Source of the DNA: G963667145 sp963676515 [NCBI: Candidatus Cloacimonadota bacterium]
GTDB taxonomy: Bacteria > Cloacimonadota > Cloacimonadia > G963667145
Direction: 5' to 3'
Assembly: GCA_963676515.1 (NCBI GenBank)
Contig: OY781061.1
Coordinates: 124,001-188,000, forward strand
Length of the DNA: 64,000 nucleotides
Below the pieces are notes generated by a model, which was not told the origin of the DNA, ran no database searches, and was given only the letters and a program-made list of their open reading frames with translations. Both the position numbers and the translations under genes were made by a program. Shown piece by piece: positions 37,826-45,512 of the stretch (positions are counted from its first letter, which is position 1; each line of letters opens with the position of its first letter).

Positions 37826-37947
37826 TTTATTCCTCCTTCAAATTGCAAAACACAAAATAAAGCAACAAAAAAGCAATTCTCAATTATCTCTATATTTCTT
37901 AATTTAAATAAATTTCCCTAGCTTGTTATAAGCTATACAGTAGCAAT

Positions 37948-39228
37948 TTACCCAGCCATAGAAATGCTAGGTAGGAATGTAGCAATCTGAGGAAAAACTA
38001 TGATTAAAACAGTTACCAAGATTAAAATTAAAATGAACGGTGGCGTCTCTCGGATTACTTCCAGATATGGTCGTTTGAAGATCAATTGCGCTGTAAAAAT
38101 ATCACAACCAAAAGGTGGTGTAGCAGAGCCAATGGCAGCTTGCAAAGTGACCAAAGTTCCCAAGAAAATCGGGTCTATACCAGTAGAAGCTACATAAGGA
38201 GAAAAGATAGGAGACAACACATAAATTGCCACGATAGGATCCACGAACATGCATGCAATAAAATAAGAGATGACAACTACCACAATAACTTTCAACTGAG
38301 TAACATCTTGACCCATAATAAGAGGCATAAACTCTTGGGGAAGTCGCAAAAAGCTAATCAGCCAAGAAAAAGCTTGCCCCGCACCGACCAAGATAAAAAC
38401 AACAGCCGTGATGACACCTGTGTCCATGGCTATGCTTACCAGTTTTTTGAAATTCAAAGTTTTAAAAAGTACGCCTTCCAAAAAGATAGCATAAAGTACC
38501 GCTACAGCAGCAGCCTCTGTTGGACTAAAGAATCCAGCATAGATACCACCCACAATAATCAGCGGAAAACCTAAAACAGGATAACCCTCTCTAAAAGATT
38601 GTTTTTTCTCTTCCCAAGTAGCTTTTGGCAACATTCCTACCTTCTTTTTTTTGGAATAAAAATAGCAATAAATAGAAAATAGAAGAAAAATAAGCAAACC
38701 TGGTAATATCCCTGCCAAGAAAAGTTTTCCCACCGATGTACTCGTAACAACTCCATACACAATAAACCCAATACTAGGCGGAATCAAAAAAGCTATATCA
38801 CTGGAGTTGATGATAAGCCCCAAAGTAAATGGGCTAGAGTATCCAGCCTTCAAAAGCATAGGTCTCATAGTGCCACCTATGGCTGCCACAGTTGCTTGTG
38901 TAGAGCCAGAGACAGCTCCAAACATCGTACAACTAGCGTTAGTAGTGATGGCAAGACCTCCAGGCAAGTGTCCTACCATTGCCTTAATCATATTAATAAG
39001 CCTCTTGGCAGCTTGCCCTGAAGTGATGATATTCGCACCCAAAATAAACATCGGAACGCATACCAAAGCCTGTGGCGTAAGACCAGTTATCACCTGTTGC
39101 ACAAAAATGACAGGCGAGAGATCAGGCATATTCACTCCTACAAACATCAACAAAGAGCCCAGTATGACCACCATAAAGGGCACAGCCATAAAAAGCATCA
39201 AAATCATACTAATCCATAATAAACTCAT
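37948..39228 (-). CDS. TRAP transporter large permease (UehC/TeaC-like)
   Basis: 426 residues, DctM family, with about twelve membrane segments. Typical stretches are LLMFVGVNMPDLSPVIFVQQ, PMFILGANIITSGQAAKRL and SATPPFGCDIFTAQ. It forms the sodium-driven channel that takes up the solute delivered by the DctP protein. It follows dctQ after 13 bases. A short perfect hairpin (37919-37935) lies just after its stop, before doeA. Confidence 0.9.
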   Translation of the reverse strand: MSLLWISMILMLFMAVPFMVVILGSLLMFVGVNMPDLSPVIFVQQVITGLTPQALVCVPMFILGANIITSGQAAKRLINMIKAMVGHLPGGLAITTNASCTMFGAVSGSTQATVAAIGGTMRPMLLKAGYSSPFTLGLIINSSDIAFLIPPSIGFIVYGVVTSTSVGKLFLAGILPGLLIFLLFSIYCYFYSKKKKVGMLPKATWEEKKQSFREGYPVLGFPLIIVGGIYAGFFSPTEAAAVAVLYAIFLEGVLFKTLNFKKLVSIAMDTGVITAVVFILVGAGQAFSWLISFLRLPQEFMPLIMGQDVTQLKVIVVVVISYFIACMFVDPIVAIYVLSPIFSPYVASTGIDPIFLGTLVTLQAAIGSATPPFGCDIFTAQLIFKRPYLEVIRETPPFILILILVTVLIIVFPQIATFLPSISMAG

Positions 39229-39241
39229 AAAACATCCTTAT

Positions 39242-39781
39242 CTAATATTCGATAACATCGTCTGAATACTCGGAAGTAACCTCTGGAGATATCCAAATAT
39301 CATCACCTTTCTCCTTGATGTTTTTGATAATCGTCAGCGTATACTGTATGCCTGCTGAAAAGAAACCCAGCGGGATGATAATCACAAAAATCCAAAATGG
39401 CAACCGAAGGGCTGAACTTGATTGTGCTCGAGTAAAAACCATAAGAACATACTCAGCAGAAAAGTAAGCCATGGTAAACATCGTAATAGCACTAGCTACG
39501 CAGATAAAATATTCAATGCACTTCTCTACAGATTTAGGAGCTAAATCTATGAGTGCTCCCATTCTGATATGACGACCTTTTCTCGCGGCATAACTCACAC
39601 CCACAAAAGTGATAAAGATAGTCAAAAATTCGCTGACCTCCTCAGCAAAGTAGATGCTGGTAAAAAAAGTCCTAGCAATGACATTTATGATAAGCGTAAT
39701 GAAGAGTGCAAAAATGCAAAAGGTGATACAGCTTGTTTCAAAAAAATTCAAAACTTTTACAACTTTGTTTTCTCCTTCCAT
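39242..39781 (-). CDS. TRAP transporter small permease (UehB/TeaB-like)
   Basis: 179 residues, DctQ family, four membrane helices. FFTSIYFAEEVSEFLTIFITFVG-type segment and AARKGRHIRMGALID are characteristic. It partners the large permease. The 75-base gap after dctP holds a stable hairpin, which can set a higher level of binding protein than permease. Confidence 0.87.
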   Translation of the reverse strand: MEGENKVVKVLNFFETSCITFCIFALFITLIINVIARTFFTSIYFAEEVSEFLTIFITFVGVSYAARKGRHIRMGALIDLAPKSVEKCIEYFICVASAITMFTMAYFSAEYVLMVFTRAQSSSALRLPFWIFVIIIPLGFFSAGIQYTLTIIKNIKEKGDDIWISPEVTSEYSDDVIEY

Positions 39782-39803
39782 AATTCCTCCTTAATGGGAA
39801 AAG

Positions 39804-39845
39804 TTTTGCACAGCCTTTCTTTTTTCAAGAAAAAACTGTGCAAAA
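39804..39845 (-). promoter_or_regulatory. intercistronic hairpin between dctP and dctQ
   Basis: TTTTGCACAG (39804-39813) pairs perfectly with CTGTGCAAAA (39836-39845) and the loop contains a T6/A6 inner pairing. On the minus strand no U-run follows, so it is more likely a 3'-end stabiliser of the binding-protein mRNA than a terminator. Confidence 0.6.
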
Positions 39846-39856
39846 AATCACAATTT

Positions 39857-40903
39857 TTACTTAACTCCCAAAGCTTTCTTAGCATCAGCTATGTCTTTGA
39901 GTAGTGCTTTGAGCATAACATCTGCATCATCGCCTCCCACTTTCTCAAATTTTGCAAAAACTTTTTCAGCCTTGACTTTCATCTTCTTGACTTGATTATC
40001 GTTGTATTCATAGAATTTAACTTTTGGTCTTTCTTTAGCTATTTTAGCTTTGTCATCGGCGTTTCTTTGCTTGATCCATTTACCAGCTGGTATGATAGAT
40101 TCTACCCAAAACTCTTTCATCATTTCTTGTTTTTCTGAGCTTAGAGAGTTATAAAAATCCAAATTTACTGTGGGGATGCTGACGAAAACTTCAGCCCAAA
40201 ACTGAGTAAAATAGTCGGTTACTTCATAGAATTTCATACTATAATCGGCGAACATCGGGTTAATTTGAGCATCCAATAATCCTGTTTGTAGCCCACTATA
40301 GATTTCACCATAAGACATAGGTGTAGAGGTCATCCCATAAGACAACAAGTTTTCTACCAAAAGCTTAGATCCCATAACTCTTGTTTTCATTCCTTGAATT
40401 TTACTGATTTTGTCGGTAGGTTTTTTGGAGGTAACCCATTGCCAGCCTTCGAACATCATCGCAAGAGGAAGGAGTCCTTTCTCTTTAAACTTTTCCTCTA
40501 ACATAGGGAAAAACTTGCCGTTGCGAGTAACCCAATCGATTACCTCTATTGTTTTCTCTCTTGGCCAAATATAGTTCAAACACAAAACTTGAGCTTGCGG
40601 TACAAAGGCACTTATCCATGCATAATCTGAAAAGACAAACTTAGCCACGCCCATTTGACACAACTCGTTGATATCACGATTGTCTCCAATGGTTCCATAT
40701 GGATAGACGATTATTTGCATATCACCGTCTGTTTGTTTTTTCATACTTTCAGCAAAATTGTTTGCCCACACAGTCATAAAATCGCCCTCGATCTCTTCGG
40801 AGGCGAATTTTGCCTTCACTTCAGAACTTTTCCCCCAAAATGCATACAAACCAGTAGTAAAAAGTCCCATTATTAAAACTAGACTTAAAATTCTCTTGCT
40901 CAT
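39857..40903 (-). CDS. TRAP transporter substrate-binding protein, ectoine type
   Basis: 348 residues. A signal peptide (RILSLVLIMGLFTTGLYA, cut near residue 19) leads into a DctP fold. KTRVMGSKLLVENLLSYGM, then TPMSYGEIYSGLQTGLLDAQ and INPMF, resembles UehA/TeaA, which have RVM, TPLPWGEVYGALQT and ENPMF in the same places. It would capture ectoine or hydroxyectoine in the periplasm. ATG 40903 (AAGGAG upstream) is preferred to an in-frame codon at 40921 overlapping the previous gene. Ligand is inferred from these motifs and from doeA next door. Confidence 0.82.
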   Translation of the reverse strand: MSKRILSLVLIMGLFTTGLYAFWGKSSEVKAKFASEEIEGDFMTVWANNFAESMKKQTDGDMQIIVYPYGTIGDNRDINELCQMGVAKFVFSDYAWISAFVPQAQVLCLNYIWPREKTIEVIDWVTRNGKFFPMLEEKFKEKGLLPLAMMFEGWQWVTSKKPTDKISKIQGMKTRVMGSKLLVENLLSYGMTSTPMSYGEIYSGLQTGLLDAQINPMFADYSMKFYEVTDYFTQFWAEVFVSIPTVNLDFYNSLSSEKQEMMKEFWVESIIPAGKWIKQRNADDKAKIAKERPKVKFYEYNDNQVKKMKVKAEKVFAKFEKVGGDDADVMLKALLKDIADAKKALGVK

Positions 40904-40917
40904 TTTTTCTCCTTTTT

Positions 40918-42105
40918 TCAATTTTCTCCATCTTCCAAATACTGACTTACAATCTCTACAAAAAATTTCACTCCGTTTTTCATCACCTCCTCATCTACAT
41001 TAAATTTTGAGTTATGATGGGCATAATCAGAGCCTTTTTGGCTATTCTTACAACCCAGATGAATAAATACAGAAGGTACTCGATCGGCAAAAGCAGAAAA
41101 ATCTTCACTCGCCAAAGAAGCGTATTCACGAAGATTTTTTTCGCCTACTATATTACCCAAGACCTTCCTCGCCATATTAACCATAGCGCTATCGTTCACT
41201 ACTACATCATTTTCCCGCTGCATTTGGATTTGCACCTTACATCCATGAAGTTGACAAACCTGCTCAACTTTTTCTCGGAAGAGGATGGCAGGATCATCGC
41301 TTCTATCTTCTTTAGGTTGGAAAAGATAACGAATAGTCCCTTCCAAATAAGCATTTTCAGGAATAACATTGTTTTTTTGCGAGCCCCCTTTAATTTTGGT
41401 AAACATTATGACAGTGGGTTTGAGAGCACCGAGTTTCCGTGTCTGGATCGCTTGCATAGACAAAATAACATCCGCAGCAGCAATGATAGGATCTATAGCA
41501 TTCTCGGGGGCTCCCGTGTGTCCATCTTTCCCAATAATCTTAATCTTAAACACATCCATATTGGACATAATCGCACCACTTTTCACGCCAACTGTGCCAC
41601 TAGGCAAAAGCGACCAAATATGAGTAGCTACACACGCGTCCACCTTGGGATTGTCCAACACACCTTCCAATATCATCTGTTCTGCCCCTGCTGTCTCTTC
41701 GTTGGGCTGAAAGATAAATTTAACATTGCCTTTAAATTTATGTTTGTTTTCAGACAAAACTTTTGCTGCTACCAAAAGCATAGCCATATGAGCATCGTGC
41801 CCACAGGCGTGCATCAGTCCAGGATTGAGAGATTTATACTCTACCTGCGTCTCCTCTTCGATAGGCAAAGCATCCATATCTGCACGCAAGGCGATGGTTT
41901 TGCCTGCCCTCTTTCCGATAAGAGTAGCTACCACTCCTGTGGTAGCTACTCTCTTTGTCTGTAAACCAAGATTTTGTAAATACGCTTCTATCTTCTTAGC
42001 TGTCTCAAATTCGTGAAAACCAAGCTCGGGATATCTGTGAAAATCACGACGCAACTCAACCAACTCTGGCTCTAAAGATAAAATAGTTCTATCACATTCA
42101 TCCAT
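40918..42105 (-). CDS. M20D amidohydrolase, candidate acetyl-diaminobutyrate deacetylase
   Basis: 395 residues, zinc/manganese amidohydrolase. Metal ligands: LMHACGHDAHMAML, then NEETAGAEQM, and a late YAHHNSKFNVDE. The family includes N-acetyl-diaminopimelate deacetylase, hippurate hydrolase and IAA-amino-acid hydrolases. Within this locus the missing step is removal of acetate from acetyl-2,4-diaminobutyrate, done by the unrelated DoeB in Halomonas. The enzyme fits that step chemically. It is packed one base after asd and overlaps the dctP leader. Confidence 0.85.
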   Translation of the reverse strand: MDECDRTILSLEPELVELRRDFHRYPELGFHEFETAKKIEAYLQNLGLQTKRVATTGVVATLIGKRAGKTIALRADMDALPIEEETQVEYKSLNPGLMHACGHDAHMAMLLVAAKVLSENKHKFKGNVKFIFQPNEETAGAEQMILEGVLDNPKVDACVATHIWSLLPSGTVGVKSGAIMSNMDVFKIKIIGKDGHTGAPENAIDPIIAAADVILSMQAIQTRKLGALKPTVIMFTKIKGGSQKNNVIPENAYLEGTIRYLFQPKEDRSDDPAILFREKVEQVCQLHGCKVQIQMQRENDVVVNDSAMVNMARKVLGNIVGEKNLREYASLASEDFSAFADRVPSVFIHLGCKNSQKGSDYAHHNSKFNVDEEVMKNGVKFFVEIVSQYLEDGEN

Positions 42106-42106
42106 T

Positions 42107-43129
42107 TTAGATCAAATCTCTTTTAATCAATGTTTCGGCAATCTGGACAGAATTAAGTGCTGCCCCTTTACGAATATTGTTCGAAACTACCCACAAATTA
42201 AGACCATTTTCTATGCTCATATCTTTACGAATCCTACCTACGAAAGTGTCATCCTCTTTGTTTGTCATAAGAGGTGTCGGATATATCTCTTGCGAAGGAT
42301 CGTCCATCACCTGTACGCTTTCGGCGGCAGCCAATAGTTCTCTAGCCTTTTCTACGGAGATATTTTTCTCTGTCTCTACATTGACCGACTCGCTGTGTCC
42401 ATACCAGACGGGAACTCTAACACAAGTAACTGAAGTTTCGATGCTCTTATCCAGAATCTTTTTTGTTTCATTCACCATCTTCCACTCTTCTTTGGTATAC
42501 CCTTCCTCTTGGAAAACATCTATGTGAGCAAGGCAGTTAAAAGCTATTTGCTTTGAGTAAGCTATAGGCTTTGTAATCTTTCCTTTTTCCAAATACTCCT
42601 TGCTCTCAGTTGCCAAACCTTGGAAAGCTTTTATGCCTGAACCTGATACAGATTGGTAGGTAGAGACTACCACCCTCTTTATTTTCGCGTAATCGTGCAA
42701 AGGCTTGAGCACAACCATCAACTGAATGGTGGAGCAGTTTGGATTGGCGATAATTCCTTTGTGCCAGTCCAAGTCTTGCGGATTGACCTCTGGCACCACC
42801 AGCGGACAGTCTGGATTCATTCTCCATTGAGCACTGTTATCCACCACCACAGCACCTGCTTTGGCTGCTATAGGAGCCAAAACAAGACTAGCTTCCCCTC
42901 CTGCTGAGAAGATAGCTATATCAACGCCTTGAAAATTCTTGGCATTAGCCTCTACACAAGCAAACTCTTGCCCGTTAAACTTAACTTTTTCGCCTTCTTT
43001 TTCTTTCACATCCATAGGAACGAAAGTATACATCGGAAAATTTCTTCTTTCCAAAGTCCTGATCATCTCGCTACCGACTATCCCCAAAGCTCCCACAACC
43101 GCTACCGTATATTTTTCTTTTTTACCCAT
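42107..43129 (-). CDS. asd: aspartate-semialdehyde dehydrogenase (phosphorylating)
   Basis: 340 residues. NADP loop VGALGIVGSEMIR, catalytic Cys in IANPNCSTIQ, active-site His in VPVWYGHSESV and the C-terminal SNNIRKGAALNS are the Asd set. The usual biosynthetic reaction reduces aspartyl phosphate to the semialdehyde. Here it lies between the aminotransferase that makes aspartate semialdehyde and the deacylase, so a catabolic direction (semialdehyde + Pi + NADP to aspartyl phosphate) is suggested. DoeC, the non-phosphorylating enzyme of known ectoine degraders, is absent. Confidence 0.93.
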   Translation of the reverse strand: MGKKEKYTVAVVGALGIVGSEMIRTLERRNFPMYTFVPMDVKEKEGEKVKFNGQEFACVEANAKNFQGVDIAIFSAGGEASLVLAPIAAKAGAVVVDNSAQWRMNPDCPLVVPEVNPQDLDWHKGIIANPNCSTIQLMVVLKPLHDYAKIKRVVVSTYQSVSGSGIKAFQGLATESKEYLEKGKITKPIAYSKQIAFNCLAHIDVFQEEGYTKEEWKMVNETKKILDKSIETSVTCVRVPVWYGHSESVNVETEKNISVEKARELLAAAESVQVMDDPSQEIYPTPLMTNKEDDTFVGRIRKDMSIENGLNLWVVSNNIRKGAALNSVQIAETLIKRDLI

Positions 43130-43155
43130 TTTAATTCACCCCTTAAAAAAAACTA

Positions 43156-44526
43156 TCACTCTTTAATTTTCCCAGACTCTATATCTTTGATCACATCGAT
43201 TATAATCTCAACACCTTTACTCAATAGTTCTTTTGTGATAACCAAAGGAGGTAAAAGGCGAGCTACATTGTTATAGTGCCCTCCCACCTCTATCATCACT
43301 CCTCTTTGATGAGCGTGCTTTCTAATCAATTTGCCTAGAACAGAAGCTGGTTCTTTCGATTTTTTGTCTTTAACCATCTCGATGGCAATCATAAGACCGA
43401 TGCCTCGCACCTCTCCTACGATGGAGGAAGTTTTAGCAAACTCTTGCAATCTTTTGGTAGCCATATCACCTACTAAATTTACATGCTCCAGCAAGTTTAC
43501 CTCTTTCATCCAGTCCAGAGCAGCCTTACCTGCAGCGAAGGCGATCATGTTCCCTCTAAAAGTACCGATAGATTTTCCAGCAGGCATCGTGTTTAATTTT
43601 TCTTTGTAAGCAATCGCCGAGATAGGAAGACCAATGCCTCCCAAAGCTTTGCTAATAGTTACAATGTCTGGGACTATATCAAAATGTTCAAAAGCGAACA
43701 TTTTCCCTGTTCTGCCTAATCCTGCTTGGATCTCATCGCAAATCATCAAAACATCGTGCTTATCACAAATCTCTCGAACTCTTTTCATAAACCTAGTAGT
43801 CGGGATTATAGTACCCCCTTCTCCTTGCACAGACTCCAAGATCACAGCCGCTGGTTTGGCAAAGCCAGAATGGCTATCGCTCAAAACTCTTTCCAAATTC
43901 TCAGCCGCTTGCAAATCCACATCTTCGTCGGGACAACCAAAAGGGTTTCTATATTTATAAGGAAAAGGAATAAAAGATACACCTGGTACAGTAGAACCCA
44001 CACCATGGTGGGAATCATCACAAGTCAACGCCAGAGCAACACCAGTCATCCCGTGATAAGCTCCTTCAAAAGCTATTATAGTATCTCTGCCTGTGTTGTA
44101 TTTTGCCAGCTTTATAGCTTGCTCCACAGCGTCACTGCCTGTTGGTCCACCAAAAAATAAACGAGTTAGCTCTTTGGGTAGTAACGATTTGAGCGTAGCC
44201 ACCATTCCTTCTCTCTCGACAGTGGGTATATCAAGTGTGTGAGTTATTTTGTCCAATTGCTTGTGAGCTGCTGCCAAAACCACAGGGTGAGAATGCCCTA
44301 AAGCCATCACTCCCGCTCCAGAAAACATATCAATGTAAACATTGTCGTCCTCATCGACCAAAGTTGCTCCTTTTCCAGTTTTCAAACTCATCGGCATCCC
44401 TTTGGAATATGAAACTGCCGAACCTTCATTGCCGGCTTGAAAATCTAATATCTTTTTAGATTTTGGTCCCGGTGGCACCACATTGATAATTGGTGCTTCG
44501 TTGATAGATAATTGTTCCAACTTCAT
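43156..44526 (-). CDS. doeD: L-2,4-diaminobutyrate aminotransferase
   Basis: 456 residues, class III PLP aminotransferase. YIDMFSGAGVMALGHSHP, FFGGPTGSDAVEQAIKLAK, AFEGAYHGMTG, ILESVQGEGG, ICDEIQAGLGRTGKMFAFE and the PLP lysine in TISKALGG are present. The FFGGPTGSDAVEQA stretch marks the diaminobutyrate/EctB-DoeD group. It transfers the gamma-amino group to 2-oxoglutarate, yielding aspartate semialdehyde for the Asd downstream. First gene of the operon, AAGGAG before ATG. The same family works in ectoine synthesis (EctB), but ectA and ectC are not present. Confidence 0.87.
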   Translation of the reverse strand: MKLEQLSINEAPIINVVPPGPKSKKILDFQAGNEGSAVSYSKGMPMSLKTGKGATLVDEDDNVYIDMFSGAGVMALGHSHPVVLAAAHKQLDKITHTLDIPTVEREGMVATLKSLLPKELTRLFFGGPTGSDAVEQAIKLAKYNTGRDTIIAFEGAYHGMTGVALALTCDDSHHGVGSTVPGVSFIPFPYKYRNPFGCPDEDVDLQAAENLERVLSDSHSGFAKPAAVILESVQGEGGTIIPTTRFMKRVREICDKHDVLMICDEIQAGLGRTGKMFAFEHFDIVPDIVTISKALGGIGLPISAIAYKEKLNTMPAGKSIGTFRGNMIAFAAGKAALDWMKEVNLLEHVNLVGDMATKRLQEFAKTSSIVGEVRGIGLMIAIEMVKDKKSKEPASVLGKLIRKHAHQRGVMIEVGGHYNNVARLLPPLVITKELLSKGVEIIIDVIKDIESGKIKE

Positions 44527-44628
44527 TTTTTTTACTCCTTGCTCTTTAATTTAGAAGTAAACCCCTTTATATGGAAACAGTCCATGCAGCGAGTCACACT
44601 TTCTTTATGATTCTTAACAGCCTTTAGT

Positions 44629-44661
44629 TTCACTATATGAACCAAAAACCACTATGTGAAC
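44629..44661 (-). promoter_or_regulatory. tandem operator-like repeats at the doeD promoter
   Basis: Two copies of CACTATrTGAAC occur at 44631-44642 and 44650-44661, 19 bases apart. The first lies in a near-palindrome, TTCAcTATATGAA-like. They cover and follow the presumed transcription start, so binding would block transcription. The IclR protein at 35.0 kb is the best candidate. Inferred from pattern only. Confidence 0.55.
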
Positions 44662-44663
44662 TA

Positions 44664-44692
44664 AAATGATTTCATTATTCTCAATCTGTCAA
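44664..44692 (-). promoter_or_regulatory. candidate promoter of the ectoine operon
   Basis: TTGACA (44692-44687) with a 17-base spacer and TCATTT (44669-44664) on the minus strand, about 140 bases before the doeD start. The -35 is perfect and the -10 poor, as is common for regulated promoters. Confidence 0.42.
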
Positions 44693-44780
44693 CTTAAAAG
44701 TTATATTTTTTATAAATATGAACTCAAAATATGATAACGAAAGGCTTTTTAAAGAATCTAAACAAAAAAATAAAAGGAAA

Positions 44781-45512
44781 TTATGAGAAAATTTTTAGCT
44801 CTGCTTTACCAGATTGTAACTCAAGATACGAATTGTGCACTAGCCAATCGCCACAATTAGCGTAAAGACCGGAAGACACAGACTGCAAAAGAGGATGGTG
44901 CGTATGCCCCATCACGACAAGGTCATAGCCTTCTTTGCTTATTTTGGTTTGAGCAAATTGTAAAAGTTCTGCCTCTTTTTTCGTAAGTTTTTTTTCGTCC
45001 ACTTTGCGAGAACGAGAACTTCTTGATGCCAAAGAACCAATCCTAATGGCTAACGCTGGATGAACTATTCCAAAAAATAACTCGAAAATTTTGGAGCGAA
45101 TAAGAAGTTTGTAAAATTTGTAACGAAAATCGTTTTCCCCATGACTATCACCGTGAGTGACAAAAATTTTACGATTGTCTATTTGCAAGACACACTCAGA
45201 TTTGAAAATCTCGATCCCCAACTGATTTTGCAAAAAATACCGAAAATAGAAGTCGTGGTTACCTGCAATCATCTTGATTTTACAACCGCTATCTCGCAAA
45301 GATTTCAAGGCGTAATATACAGGAAAAAACTCAGAAAGCACGATGTTTTTCCAGTCGTACCAAAGGTCGAAAAAATCTCCCGCAATAACTAAAATATCGG
45401 CTTTACCTGTGATACTTTCCAAAAATTGTACCACTGTTTTTTGCCTTGCTATATCTTCTGCCGTTTTGGGTACAGGCTTCAGATGAGTATCGGAAATAAA
45501 GTACGCCTTCAT
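44781..45512 (-). CDS. lpxH: UDP-2,3-diacylglucosamine diphosphatase-like metallophosphoesterase
   Basis: 243 residues. Calcineurin-like motifs: FISDTHL, IAGDFFDLWYD, AGNHDFYF, VTHGDSHGE and VMGHTHHP. The GDFFDLWYDW stretch and C-terminal CGDWLVHNSY favour LpxH over generic phosphoesterases. LpxH releases lipid X in lipid A assembly at the inner membrane. It starts directly after the MATE stop codon. The longer LpxH-like paralogues of uncertain function cannot be excluded. Confidence 0.78.
   Translation of the reverse strand: MKAYFISDTHLKPVPKTAEDIARQKTVVQFLESITGKADILVIAGDFFDLWYDWKNIVLSEFFPVYYALKSLRDSGCKIKMIAGNHDFYFRYFLQNQLGIEIFKSECVLQIDNRKIFVTHGDSHGENDFRYKFYKLLIRSKIFELFFGIVHPALAIRIGSLASRSSRSRKVDEKKLTKKEAELLQFAQTKISKEGYDLVVMGHTHHPLLQSVSSGLYANCGDWLVHNSYLELQSGKAELKIFS

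Noticed and set aside
44230-44530. Possible ectoine biosynthesis (ectB) instead of catabolism
   Set aside because: ectA and ectC are absent while doeA, a TRAP importer and a deacylase are present, so the aminotransferase is read as DoeD.
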